Positions 43,513 to 52,494 of a stretch of 64,000 nucleotides of DNA are shown here, one piece after another. Below the pieces are notes generated by a model. It did not search any database. It worked only from the letters and a program-made list of their open reading frames with translations, and was not told the DNA's origin. Made by a program: the position numbers and the translations under genes. Source of the DNA: Methylorubrum populi (GTDB lineage Bacteria; Pseudomonadota; Alphaproteobacteria; Rhizobiales; Beijerinckiaceae); contig NZ_AP014809.1 in assembly GCF_002355515.1 (NCBI RefSeq), forward strand, positions 3,062,501-3,126,500, read 5' to 3'. The number at the start of each line of letters is the position of its first letter. The stretch's first letter is position 1.

Positions 43513-43995
43513 TCAGAGCACCTTCAGCAGGGCTTCGGCACCCGAGACCTCGGCCTTGGACGGCGTGTCCTCGACGTTGAGGATCCGCACCACGCCGTCA
43601 TCCACCAGCATCGCGTAGCGCTGGGAGCGCGGTCCGAGGCCGAAGCCGGAGCCGTCCATCTCCAGGCCGATCGCCTTGGCGAACTCGGCATTGCCGTCGG
43701 CCAGGAACTCGATGCCCTCGGCGCCGCTCTGCTGCTGCCACGCGTTGAGCACGAAGATGTCATTGACCGAGGTCACGGCGATCGCGTCGACGCCGCGGGC
43801 CAGGATCTCCTCGCGCTTGGCGACGAAGCCCGGCAGGTGGTTGCGGTGGCAGGCCGGTGTGAAGGCGCCCGGCACGCCGACCAGCACGACGCGACGCCCC
43901 TTGAACACGTCGTCGGTCGTCTTGGCCTGCGGACCCTCCGGCCCGCTCACCCGAAAGGTGGCCTGGGGCAGGTGATCGCCAACCTGAATCGTCAT
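43513..43995 (-). CDS. peroxiredoxin, Prx5 type
   Basis: This is a 160-residue protein starting MTIQVGDHLP. The peroxidatic site VPGAFTPACHRNHLPGF contains the single conserved cysteine. The Arg-containing GPRSQRYAMLVDDGVV block is also typical of atypical 2-Cys/1-Cys Prx5 enzymes. It reduces hydrogen and alkyl peroxides with glutathione/glutaredoxin or thioredoxin. The gene is single and leftward. Confidence 0.94.
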   Translation of the reverse strand: MTIQVGDHLPQATFRVSGPEGPQAKTTDDVFKGRRVVLVGVPGAFTPACHRNHLPGFVAKREEILARGVDAIAVTSVNDIFVLNAWQQQSGAEGIEFLADGNAEFAKAIGLEMDGSGFGLGPRSQRYAMLVDDGVVRILNVEDTPSKAEVSGAEALLKVL

Positions 43996-44118
43996 CCGCG
44001 CACTCCTGGAAAAAGCCATGAACCGTTAGACGCGGTTCGGGCACCTGTCGAGGCACCGGCATCCCGCCCGCGCGTTTGGCTTATGGATCAATGACGACGG
44101 CCGCATTAGCATAGCCCG

Positions 44119-44727
44119 ATGCAGACACCCGACCCCGCGCTCAAAGACCCGGCCTATCTCGATGGCCAGTTCCTCGTGGCCATGCCGGGGATCGGCGACG
44201 AGCGCTTCGCGCGCTCGGTGATTTATCTCTGTGCCCACTCGGCGGACGGGGCGATGGGTATCATCGTCAACAAGCCGGTGGCGGATCTCAGCATGCCGGA
44301 TCTTCTGATCCAGCTCGATATCGCCAGCGAGGCGGATGCGATCCGCCTGCGCGAGCGGGTCGGCCACATGCCGGTGCTGATGGGCGGGCCGGTCGATGCC
44401 AAGCGCGGCTTCGTCCTGCACACCGCCGACTTCCACATCGACCAGTCGACCCTGCAGATCGACGAGGGCGTGTGCCTGACGGCGACGGTCGAGATCCTGC
44501 GCGCCATCGCTGACGGGCGCGGTCCCTCGAACGCGGTGCTGGCGCTCGGCTATGCCGGCTGGCAGGCGGGCCAGCTCGAGAACGAGATCCTGGCCAATGG
44601 CTGGTTGACCTGCCCGGCCGATCCGGAGCTGATCTTCGATCCCGGGCTCGGCACCAAGTACGATCAGGTTCTCAGGGCGATCGGCATCGACCCTGCCATG
44701 CTCTCGGCGGAAGCCGGGCGGGCCTGA
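44119..44727 (+). CDS. YqgE/AlgH family protein (DUF179)
   Basis: This is a 202-residue protein. Family blocks are [54 protein letters not shown] and [15 protein letters not shown]. The molecular role is not established. In other bacteria the gene often neighbours yqgF or aspects of redox/antioxidant metabolism; here it lies near the peroxiredoxin gene, divergent from it. Confidence 0.95.
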   Translation: MQTPDPALKDPAYLDGQFLVAMPGIGDERFARSVIYLCAHSADGAMGIIVNKPVADLSMPDLLIQLDIASEADAIRLRERVGHMPVLMGGPVDAKRGFVLHTADFHIDQSTLQIDEGVCLTATVEILRAIADGRGPSNAVLALGYAGWQAGQLENEILANGWLTCPADPELIFDPGLGTKYDQVLRAIGIDPAMLSAEAGRA

Positions 44728-44734
44728 CGCGAGG

Positions 44735-44752
44735 GCCGGGCCTCCACCCGGC
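44735..44752. terminator. short hairpin between convergent genes
   Basis: GCCGGG-CCTCCA-CCCGGC lies eight bases after the yqgE-like stop and before the end of the leftward metallopeptidase gene. There is no T-tract. Confidence 0.45.
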
Positions 44753-44766
44753 GGATGCGAGCGGTC

Positions 44767-45831
44767 TCAGACCCGCCCGTGAACGAGGTCGTGCATGAAG
44801 CCGAGCTTTCGTACCACCGGAGGCGCGAGCACGAACGGGTAGAGGTCGCCCTCGCCCATGGCCCGGCTGACGCTGTTCATCGCAAAGACGAAGGGCAGCC
44901 AAGCATCGATGATCTGCTCGATCGTATCGGCGCGGTAGGGGTCGAAATCGACGCGTGCGGCGAGCTCCCCCCCGATATCGGCCTTGGGCGCGACCTGCAT
45001 CCCGAAGGCGCTCGCCATTTCCAGCGTATCGACGATGTGCAGGTAATGCGCCCAGGTCTCGGCGAAATCCTCCCAGGGGTGGGTGGTAGCGTAGGCGGAG
45101 ACGAAGGTTTCCTGCCAGTTCGGCGGCGGGCCCTGATCGTAGTGGCGCTGCAAGGCCGCACCGTAATCCTGCGAATCGTCGCCGAACACCGCCCGGCAGG
45201 CTGACAGCTTGCCGGCATCGCGCACGAGGATGTCCCAGTAATGGTGGCCGACCTCGTGGCGGAAATGGCCGAGCAGCGTGCGGTAGGGCTCGCCCATGGA
45301 CGTGCGGCGCTTCTCGCGCTCGGCCGGATCGGCCTCGACTAGGGCGATGGTGATGATCCCGTTCTCATGGCCGGTCATCACCTTCGGACCGCTCGCATCC
45401 GGCGGATCGGCCAGGAAGTTGAAGATCAGGCCGTGCTCGGGATCCTCGGCACGGGTCTTCAGCGGCAGGTTCCAGCGCAGCAGGGTGTAGAACAGCCGGT
45501 GCTTGGCGTGTTCCATCTCGCGCCAGCGCTCCAGGTTCAGCGGGTCGCTTACATCCGGGACGATGCCGTTGTGGCGGCAGGCGAGACAGAAGGCGTCGGT
45601 CGTGCCTGGAGGCACCATCCAGTTGCAGGTGTCGTGCGCGGCGTTGGTGCAGAGGAAGCTTGGCCGGTCAGGCGCCGCGAGCGGCGTCCAGGCATTGTTG
45701 TCGCCGGCGGGCTCGAGGGCAGAAATCCGACCGAGTTGCGGCAGGTAGGCGAGGCGGTGACCGCAACGCCCGCAGACGCGATTCTCGAAGTACAGGACGT
45801 TGTCGCAGGATTGGCAGCGGAAGAGTTTCAT
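44767..45831 (-). CDS. putative zinc-binding metallopeptidase
   Basis: This is a 354-residue protein. The N-terminus is a zinc ribbon (MKLFRCQSCDNVLYFENRVCGRCG), with further cysteines CTNAAHDTCNW and CLACR. The central HEVGHHYWD is a HEXXH metallopeptidase site, with a downstream acidic region WEDFAETWAHYLH as a probable third ligand. It matches the DUF2248-type family found in alphaproteobacteria. The substrate is unknown. It is cytoplasmic and single-gene. Confidence 0.88.
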   Translation of the reverse strand: MKLFRCQSCDNVLYFENRVCGRCGHRLAYLPQLGRISALEPAGDNNAWTPLAAPDRPSFLCTNAAHDTCNWMVPPGTTDAFCLACRHNGIVPDVSDPLNLERWREMEHAKHRLFYTLLRWNLPLKTRAEDPEHGLIFNFLADPPDASGPKVMTGHENGIITIALVEADPAEREKRRTSMGEPYRTLLGHFRHEVGHHYWDILVRDAGKLSACRAVFGDDSQDYGAALQRHYDQGPPPNWQETFVSAYATTHPWEDFAETWAHYLHIVDTLEMASAFGMQVAPKADIGGELAARVDFDPYRADTIEQIIDAWLPFVFAMNSVSRAMGEGDLYPFVLAPPVVRKLGFMHDLVHGRV

Positions 45832-46015
45832 CGGCTCACGGGGACGTTGACGCCCGTTCCACGATCCGGGTCGAGCCCGGTCGGCGAGCGGGTCGCACCG
45901 GGCTCAAGGCCCGGAGGCGGCGGGGGTTTGCGGGCAACCAAGCCGCGAACCCGCTCACCGTTCCGTGATCGTCACTGAATTTGTTCGACCGCCGTCCGCG
46001 CGAGCGGCAAAGTCG

Positions 46016-48706
46016 TCAGGCCGCCGCGAGCGCTTCGGTAATGGCCGCGAGCGCGGCATCCGCACCGGCACCGTTCGGGCCACCGGCCTGAGCCATGTCC
46101 CGGCGTCCGCCACCGCCCTTGCCGCCGAGATGTCCGGCGCCGGCGCGCACGAGGTTGACCGCGTCGTAGCGGCCGGTGAGATCCTCGGTCACGCCGACGA
46201 CAAGACCGGCCTTGCCGTCGGCGGAGACGCCGACGATGGCGACGATGCCGGAGCCGAGGCGGCTCTTGCCCTCGTCGGCCAGACCCTTGAGGTCGCGCAT
46301 CTCGACGCCCTCGACCACCCGGGCCATCAGCTTCACGCCGTTGATCTCGCGCGCCTCGTCGCCGCCGCCGGACGCCCCGCCCATGGCGATCTTTTTCCGC
46401 GCGTCGGCCAGTTCCTTCTCCAGTCGGCGGCGCTCCTCGATGAGGGTGGAGAGACGCTCCGGCACGTCCGCGACCGGCGCCTTGAGCAGGCCGGCGAGCT
46501 GGCTCAGCGTACGGCTCTCCGCGGCGCGGTGGCGGCGCGCCGCCGTTCCGGTCATCGCCTCGATCCGGCGCACGCCGGCGCCCACCGCGCTCTCGCCGAT
46601 CACGGTGATCTGGCCGATCTCGCCGAGCTGCGACACATGGGTGCCGCCGCACAGCTCGATCGAGAAGTTCGGCAAGGAGCCTTTGATCTCGCGGCCCTCG
46701 ACCTCGCGGCCGTCGTCGTCCACGGGCCTGCCCATGGAGACGACGCGGACCTCGTCGCCGTACTTCTCGCCGAACAGCGCGCGGGCGCCCGACTCGATCG
46801 CCTCGTCCACCGCCATCAGCTTGGTGACCACCGGCGCGTTCTGCAGCAGCACCGCGTTGGCGATCTCCTCGACGCGGGTCAGCTCCGCCTCATCGATGGG
46901 CTTGGGGTGGCTGATGTCGAAGCGCAGGCGCTCGGGCGCGACGAGCGAGCCCTTCTGCGCCACGTGGTCGCCGAGCACCTGACGCAGGGCCTCGTGCAGC
47001 AGGTGGGTCGCCGAGTGGTTGGCCCGGATCGCGGCGCGGCGGGCGTGATCGACCTTCAGCTCCACAGCCGCGCCGACGGCGAGCGTGCCCTCCTCGACCG
47101 TGACGTGATGCACGAACAGGTCGCCGAGCTTCTTGTCCGTACCGGTCACGCGCGCCTTGAGGCCGGGCCCGGTGATCGTGCCGGTATCGCCGACCTGACC
47201 GCCGGACTCCCCGTAGAACGGAGTCTGGTTGACGACGACGAGGCCGCTCTCACCGGCCTTCAGCGCCTCGACCTCGGCGCCCTCACGCAGGAGCGCGCCG
47301 ACCACGGCTTCGGCGGTCTCGGTCTCGTAGCCTAGGAACTCCGTGGCGCCGGTGCGCTCCTTGATGCCGAACCAGACCGTCTCGGTCGCGGCCTCGCCCG
47401 AGCCCTGCCACGCGGCGCGGGCCGCCTGCTTCTGGCGCTGCATCGCCGCGTCGAAGGCCTGCGTGTCGACGCCGATGCCGCGGGCCTTCAGCGCATCCTG
47501 CGTCAGGTCGAGGGGGAAGCCGTAGGTGTCGTAGAGGGTGAAGGCGGTCTCGCCCGACAGGTTCTGGCCGGCGCTCAGATCGCGGCTTTCCGCGTCGAGG
47601 ATGGCAAGCCCCCGCTCCAGGGTCTTGCGGAAGCGGCCTTCCTCCAGCCGCAGGGTCTCGGAGATCAGCGCCTCGCTGCGGGCGAGTTCGGGGAAGGCCT
47701 GCCCCATCTCGCGCACCAGGGTGGGGACGAGGCGGTACATCACCGGATCGCGGGCGCCGAGGAGTTCGAGGTGGCGCATGGCCCGGCGCATGATCCGGCG
47801 CAGCACGTAGCCGCGGCCCTCGTTCGAGGGCAGCACGCCGTCGGCGATGAGGAACGAGGTCGAGCGCAGGTGGTCGGCGATGACGCGATAGGAGGCGCGG
47901 GACGCGGGCTCCGGCGCCCGGGACACCGCGTGGGCCACCGCATCGATCAGGGCCCGGAACAGGTCGGTGTCGTAGTTCGAGTGGACGCCCTGGAGGATCG
48001 CGGCCATCCGCTCCAGGCCCATGCCGGTGTCGATCGAGGGCCGGGGCAGGGGGTTGCGCACCCCCGGCTCGACCTGCTCGTACTGCATGAAGACGAGGTT
48101 CCAGAATTCGAGGAAGCGGTCGCCGTCCTCGTCCGGGGAGCCGGGCGGGCCGCCGGCGAGCGCCGGGCCCTGGTCGATGAAGATCTCCGAGCAGGGGCCG
48201 CAGGGGCCGGTATCGCCCATCTGCCAGAAATTGTCGGAGGTGCCGATGCGGATGATCTTGTCGTCGCCGAACCCGGCGATCTTCTTCCAGAGACCCGCCG
48301 CCTCGTCGTCGTCGGCATAGACGGTGACGAGCAGCCGCTCCGGGGTGAGCCCGAACTCCTTGGTGATCAGCGTCCAGGCCAGCTCGATCGCGTCGGCCTT
48401 GAAGTAGTCGCCGAAGGAGAAATTGCCGAGCATCTCGAAGAAGGTGTGGTGCCGGGCCGTATAGCCGACATTGTCGAGATCGTTGTGCTTGCCGCCGGCG
48501 CGAACGCACTTCTGCGACGAGGTCGCCTTGACGTAGGGACGCTTCTCGACACCGGTGAAGACGTTCTTGAACTGCACCATGCCGGCGTTCGTGAACATCA
48601 GCGTCGGGTCGTTCTTGGGCACCAGCGAGGACGAGGGCACCACCGCGTGCCCGGCATCCCGGAAGTAGTCCAGGAAGGTCGATCGGATCTCGTTGACGCC
48701 GCTCAT
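46016..48706 (-). CDS. alaS: alanyl-tRNA synthetase
   Basis: This is an 896-residue full-length enzyme. The class II aminoacylation domain contains [15 protein letters not shown] and the [20 protein letters not shown] block. The editing domain has HXXXH in [12 protein letters not shown] and the zinc-binding Cys in [17 protein letters not shown]-terminal DHHA1-like domain carries a Gly-rich AGGPNGAG end. It charges tRNA-Ala and hydrolyses misacylated Ser/Gly. It is in the recA neighbourhood, as in many alphaproteobacteria. Confidence 0.98.
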   Translation of the reverse strand: MSGVNEIRSTFLDYFRDAGHAVVPSSSLVPKNDPTLMFTNAGMVQFKNVFTGVEKRPYVKATSSQKCVRAGGKHNDLDNVGYTARHHTFFEMLGNFSFGDYFKADAIELAWTLITKEFGLTPERLLVTVYADDDEAAGLWKKIAGFGDDKIIRIGTSDNFWQMGDTGPCGPCSEIFIDQGPALAGGPPGSPDEDGDRFLEFWNLVFMQYEQVEPGVRNPLPRPSIDTGMGLERMAAILQGVHSNYDTDLFRALIDAVAHAVSRAPEPASRASYRVIADHLRSTSFLIADGVLPSNEGRGYVLRRIMRRAMRHLELLGARDPVMYRLVPTLVREMGQAFPELARSEALISETLRLEEGRFRKTLERGLAILDAESRDLSAGQNLSGETAFTLYDTYGFPLDLTQDALKARGIGVDTQAFDAAMQRQKQAARAAWQGSGEAATETVWFGIKERTGATEFLGYETETAEAVVGALLREGAEVEALKAGESGLVVVNQTPFYGESGGQVGDTGTITGPGLKARVTGTDKKLGDLFVHHVTVEEGTLAVGAAVELKVDHARRAAIRANHSATHLLHEALRQVLGDHVAQKGSLVAPERLRFDISHPKPIDEAELTRVEEIANAVLLQNAPVVTKLMAVDEAIESGARALFGEKYGDEVRVVSMGRPVDDDGREVEGREIKGSLPNFSIELCGGTHVSQLGEIGQITVIGESAVGAGVRRIEAMTGTAARRHRAAESRTLSQLAGLLKAPVADVPERLSTLIEERRRLEKELADARKKIAMGGASGGGDEAREINGVKLMARVVEGVEMRDLKGLADEGKSRLGSGIVAIVGVSADGKAGLVVGVTEDLTGRYDAVNLVRAGAGHLGGKGGGGRRDMAQAGGPNGAGADAALAAITEALAAA

Positions 48707-48809
48707 CGGATAGGCTCGAAAATCATGTCGCGTCGGGAGCCGGCTGACGGGCAGCGCGGCAGCATTGTTGCGCCCTCATACGGGCCTGAGCTGTGCGAGT
48801 CACGTCGGC

Positions 48810-49526
48810 TCATGATGCGTAGGGTCGGCTCGGGCCGCGAAACCCCCCCGACCTTAATTCGGCGAGGTAGCTGCGCAGCAGGCTCACTCGCCGCGGCCGG
48901 AAGCTGGTGCCCGCCGGACCCGCCTCCCGGATGCGGTCCAGCCGGAACATGCGGAATGCCTCGCGCAGGCAGCACCACGCGAGCAGCGTCATCTTGCTGT
49001 CGAGATAGACCACGGAGAGCGGCAGGATCGTCCGCTCGGTGATGGCGCCGTCCTTGTCGGCGTAGCGCAGCCGCAGCGCTTCCTCGCGCCAGCAGGCGGT
49101 CCGGATCGTCTCCATGTCGGGGATCGCGGGAAAGCGCGGCTCGGCGCGGCGGACCTGCGAGACCGCGTGGAGCAGGTGCTGCTCGGCCCGGTCGGGCAGG
49201 GTGGCCGCGACCTTGGCCAGCACCGAGGCCGCAGCCGTCTCCAGGGCCGGATCACCCATATGGCGGACCTCGGCGAGACCGAGCACCAGGGCCTCGATCT
49301 CGATCCGGTCGAAGGTCTGGGGCGGGAGCGCCACATCCTCGATCAGTCGGTAGCCGTAGCCCCGCTCGCCCTCGATGCGGGCGCCGGCCGCGCGCAGGCT
49401 GTCGATGTCGCGATAGAGCGAGCGCAGAGACACGCCGGTCTCCTCCGCGAGCCGGGCCGCGGTGACCGGCGCGGGCAAGATGCGCATCGCGTGCAGCAGC
49501 CGGAAAAGCCGATCGGTCCGCGCCAT
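48810..49526 (-). CDS. YafY-type WYL-domain transcriptional regulator
   Basis: This is a 238-residue protein. An HTH_11 domain (RLFRLLHAMRILPAPVTAARLAEETGVSLRSLYRDIDSLRAAG) is followed by a WYL domain (LRLRYADKDGAITERTILPLSVVYLDSKMTLLAWCCLREAFRMFRLDRI). It is divergent from a GST gene with 74 bases between starts, so it probably controls that gene. TGACGG (49535-49540) and CCGTCA (49573-49578) form a widely spaced inverted pair there. The ligand is unknown. Confidence 0.9.
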   Translation of the reverse strand: MARTDRLFRLLHAMRILPAPVTAARLAEETGVSLRSLYRDIDSLRAAGARIEGERGYGYRLIEDVALPPQTFDRIEIEALVLGLAEVRHMGDPALETAAASVLAKVAATLPDRAEQHLLHAVSQVRRAEPRFPAIPDMETIRTACWREEALRLRYADKDGAITERTILPLSVVYLDSKMTLLAWCCLREAFRMFRLDRIREAGPAGTSFRPRRVSLLRSYLAELRSGGFRGPSRPYAS

Positions 49527-49600
49527 CGCTCAACTGACGGAAACTGGCAGGTGGCCCTGGCTACACCGTCTCCCGTCACCCCGCCAGCTGGAGGCCACCG

Positions 49601-50203
49601 ATGATCACCCTGTTCCACTCGCCCCGCAGCCGTTCGACCCGAATCGTCGCGCTCCTCAAGGAACTCGACGCCCTGGACGCGGTCGGCATCGAGGTCGTCA
49701 CCATCCCGCGCATGGACGGATCGGGCGGCCGCGATCCGCGCAACCCTCATCCCGACGGCAAGGTGCCGGTGCTCGACCACGACGGCGTCTTGGTGTGGGA
49801 ATCGAGTGCAATCATCCAGCACCTCACAGAGCTGTTCCCGGAGGCAGGCTTGGGCATCCCTGTCGGAGACCCGCGGCGCGGGCCCTATCTGAGTTGGTTG
49901 GCGTGGTATGCCGGCGTCGTCGAGCCGGTGCTGGTGTTCAAGGCCCTCGGGGTCGAACACCCGGCCCTCGCCGGCACCTTCCGCACCGAGACGGAGATCA
50001 AGTCGCGGCTCGCCGACGCCTTGAAGGACAAGCCCTTCCTGCTCGGCGACCGCTTCACCGCCGTCGACCTCCTGCTGCACTCGCCCTATGCGTGGTTCGG
50101 CAAGCCGGGTGTGCCTGAGATCGATGCCTGGGTGGATCGCTGCATGGACCGGCCCAGCGCCCGCTTCGCCGCCGAGTTCGACGCCCGCTACGCGGCGGTC
50201 TGA
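49601..50203 (+). CDS. glutathione S-transferase family protein
   Basis: This is a 200-residue protein. A thioredoxin-like N-terminal domain (LFHSPRSRSTRIVALLKEL) has GKVPVLDHDGVLVWESSAIIQHL, where the VPVL cis-Pro and the ESSAI glutathione-binding Glu-Ser are typical. A helical C-terminal domain with FTAVDLLLHS follows. The position of the catalytic residue is Ser-rich (SPRSRS). It is divergent from the WYL regulator and followed by a strong terminator shared with recA. Confidence 0.9.
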   Translation: MITLFHSPRSRSTRIVALLKELDALDAVGIEVVTIPRMDGSGGRDPRNPHPDGKVPVLDHDGVLVWESSAIIQHLTELFPEAGLGIPVGDPRRGPYLSWLAWYAGVVEPVLVFKALGVEHPALAGTFRTETEIKSRLADALKDKPFLLGDRFTAVDLLLHSPYAWFGKPGVPEIDAWVDRCMDRPSARFAAEFDARYAAV

Positions 50204-50232
50204 CCCTCCGCGTTCATCCCAACGAACTAAAG

Positions 50233-50268
50233 AAAAGGCCCGCCGCGAGCCATCGCGGCGGGCCTTTT
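50233..50268. terminator. bidirectional intrinsic terminator, GST / recA
   Basis: A perfect 16-base stem (AAAAGGCCCGCCGCGA / TCGCGGCGGGCCTTTT) has the loop GCCA. It has a T-run on both strands and lies between convergent stops. Confidence 0.93.
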
Positions 50269-50294
50269 CAGTTCCGATGGGTCGAGCGGGGCGC

Positions 50295-51395
50295 TTACGC
50301 CTCGCCCTCGTCCAGATCGTCGGCCGTCGGCTTGGCGTTCTCGAGGATCCGGTCGGCGACCAGTCCCGAATTCTGCCGGATCGAGGCCTCGATCTTGTTG
50401 GCGATGTCGGGGTTGTCGCGCAGGAAGCCCTTCGAGTTCTCGCGGCCCTGGCCGAGACGCTGGCTGTCGTAGGAGAACCAAGCGCCCGACTTCTCGACGA
50501 TGCCGGCCTTGACGCCGAGGTCGATCAACTCGCCGACCTTCGACACGCCCTCGCCGAACATGATGTCGAACTCGACCTGCTTGAAGGGCGGCGCGACCTT
50601 GTTCTTCACGACCTTGACGCGCACCGAGTTGCCGATGGCCTCGTCGCGGTCCTTGAGCGTCGAGACGCGGCGGATGTCGAGGCGCACCGAGGCGTAGAAC
50701 TTCAGCGCGTTGCCGCCGGTGGTGGTCTCGGGGCTGCCGTACATCACGCCGATCTTCATGCGAATCTGGTTGATGAAGATCACCATGCAGTTCGAGCGCG
50801 AGATCGAACCGGTCAGCTTGCGCAGCGCCTGGCTCATCAGGCGGGCCTGGAGGCCCGGCTGGCTCTCGCCCATCTCGCCCTCGATCTCGGCGCGCGGCGT
50901 CAGCGCGGCGACCGAATCGACCACCAGCACGTCGATGGCGCCGGAGCGCACCAGCGTGTCGGTGATTTCGAGCGCCTGCTCGCCGGTATCGGGCTGCGAG
51001 ATCAGCAGGTCGTCGAGATTGACGCCGAGCTTGCGCGCGTAGACCGGATCGAGGGCGTGCTCCGCGTCCACGAAGGCGCAGACGCCGCCCTTCTTCTGGG
51101 CCTCGGCGATCGTGTGGAGCGCCAGCGTCGTCTTGCCCGACGATTCCGGTCCGTAGATCTCGATCACCCGGCCGCGCGGCAGGCCGCCGACGCCGAGCGC
51201 GATGTCGAGGCCGAGCGAGCCGGTCGAGACGGTCTCGACCTCCTGCACCTTGTCGGACTTGCCGAGGCGCATGATCGAGCCCTTGCCGAAGGCCCGCTCG
51301 ATCTGCGTCAGCGCAGCCTCGATCGCCTTGGACTTGTCCTTGTCGGCTGCTGCCATTGTCGAGGAATCCACCATCTTCAGCGCAGGCTGGGCCAT
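50295..51395 (-). CDS. recA: recombinase RecA
   Basis: This is a 366-residue protein. Walker A is GPESSGKT (82-89); DNA-binding loops lie in [49 protein letters not shown]. An acidic C-terminal tail ends DDLDEGEA. It pairs homologous DNA and triggers LexA self-cleavage. A GAAC-N7-GTAC element 63 bases before the start suggests SOS control. It converges with the GST gene on a shared terminator. Confidence 0.98.
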   Translation of the reverse strand: MAQPALKMVDSSTMAAADKDKSKAIEAALTQIERAFGKGSIMRLGKSDKVQEVETVSTGSLGLDIALGVGGLPRGRVIEIYGPESSGKTTLALHTIAEAQKKGGVCAFVDAEHALDPVYARKLGVNLDDLLISQPDTGEQALEITDTLVRSGAIDVLVVDSVAALTPRAEIEGEMGESQPGLQARLMSQALRKLTGSISRSNCMVIFINQIRMKIGVMYGSPETTTGGNALKFYASVRLDIRRVSTLKDRDEAIGNSVRVKVVKNKVAPPFKQVEFDIMFGEGVSKVGELIDLGVKAGIVEKSGAWFSYDSQRLGQGRENSKGFLRDNPDIANKIEASIRQNSGLVADRILENAKPTADDLDEGEA

Positions 51396-51457
51396 CGCGA
51401 GGCTTCCTTATGCATGGGAGGGGCACGGCGCTCAATCCGCCGGAGCTGATCCATTTC

Positions 51458-51472
51458 GTACTTGTTTTGTTC
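51458..51472 (-). promoter_or_regulatory. candidate LexA/SOS box upstream of recA
   Basis: On the minus strand GAAC-AAAACAA-GTAC, against the alphaproteobacterial consensus GAAC-N7-GAAC (or GTTC-N7-GTTC). One base differs in the second half-site. Confidence 0.6.
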
Positions 51473-51954
51473 TCAGTGTGCAAGGGCCAAGGTGCACGTT
51501 CTGTGGCGGTTGCCACGTAGCGTCCGCCTTCGCGCCGAATGCGGCGTTCACCCACTCCGAACGGAACCCCCCGATTTGATGGAACGAGCCACAAAGGATA
51601 TGTCGTCTGGATCAAGGTTGAGGCGAAGCGATCAGCGTAACGTCGGTTTCCCTCCTTCGTCGTGACCTGTCATTTTTGTCGCATCTGAAGATGATGCGCT
51701 GCCAGTGTACGTTTAGGTATTTTCACTATATGTTACCAAATCTATCGATCCGTCATATCCAATTGAAGATAATGCGGCCTGCAATGCTCGTGCTGATGTC
51801 TGATTAAATGATGCGCTTCGAAAAGCGTTTGCTCGCGATCGGTCGAGTGATTTCAACTACATATAATTATAGTATTTCATTAGTGTTTTCTTGTGAGTAG
51901 TACAGGCAGCAAAATCTACCGCAACTACGTCGAATACACGACAAGGCCGTCTTC
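51473..51954. other. AT-rich intergenic stretch
   Basis: No gene is recognised. Bases 51660-51920 are far richer in A/T than the rest of the window, with long A/T runs and a TATAAT at 51862-51867 that could be the -10 of the small gene at 51955. A short hairpin (CGCTT-CGAA-AAGCG) lies near 51815. Confidence 0.5.
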
Positions 51955-52158
51955 ATGTCGCGAGACCTCAATGAACTCCGCGCGATTGAACAGCTTCTTC
52001 AAGAAGCCGAAGAGCGATTGGGACCGAGTGCGACATTCCGGCAGCGCACATTGTTGCAGATGAGCCTGTTCGAGTTGCGGCGCGGTTTGCGGGCGGAGGT
52101 CGACGATGCCGACAGGAATACTCTGGCCGAGTCGCAGAGCGACGATCCGGACAAATGA
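51955..52158 (+). CDS. small hypothetical helical protein
   Basis: This is a 67-residue, strongly helical and acidic protein (LNELRAIEQLLQEAEERLG and RQRTLLQMSLFELRRGLRAEVDDAD). AAGG lies about ten bases before ATG. No family is recognised. It is preceded by the AT-rich stretch and followed by gene-free DNA before cckA. Confidence 0.55.
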   Translation: MSRDLNELRAIEQLLQEAEERLGPSATFRQRTLLQMSLFELRRGLRAEVDDADRNTLAESQSDDPDK

Positions 52159-52494
52159 TACGGACCTCGCTCGGTCGAAGAGGGAATCCGCTCGGCAGAC
52201 CCGCACCGCGTTCAAGGCCAAGCCGAGTCCGCTGTCATCCCGGGGGCCGCGTCGAAAGGTTCGGAATGACCGGAGCTCGGAGTCGGGCCGATTCGATCAG
52301 CCGGAAAACCGTCAAACCGTTGTCCCGCGGTTGGTCTCGCGCAGGAAGGCGACGGCCGCACAACGTCCTTTGCTGGCGAGCGGAGGCTGTGAAGGCCGCT
52401 CGACGCTGTGCTGATCCGCTTCGATCACGGAAGCGGATCCGTATACTCTTCGCGACGCCTCTCCCGTTGAGAGCCGCCGTGCACTCGGCGACGG
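52159..52494. other. intergenic, no gene recognised
   Basis: There are 336 bases between the 67-residue gene and the end of cckA. Short open frames have no domain, and no repeat or terminator with a T-tract is evident. Confidence 0.4.
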
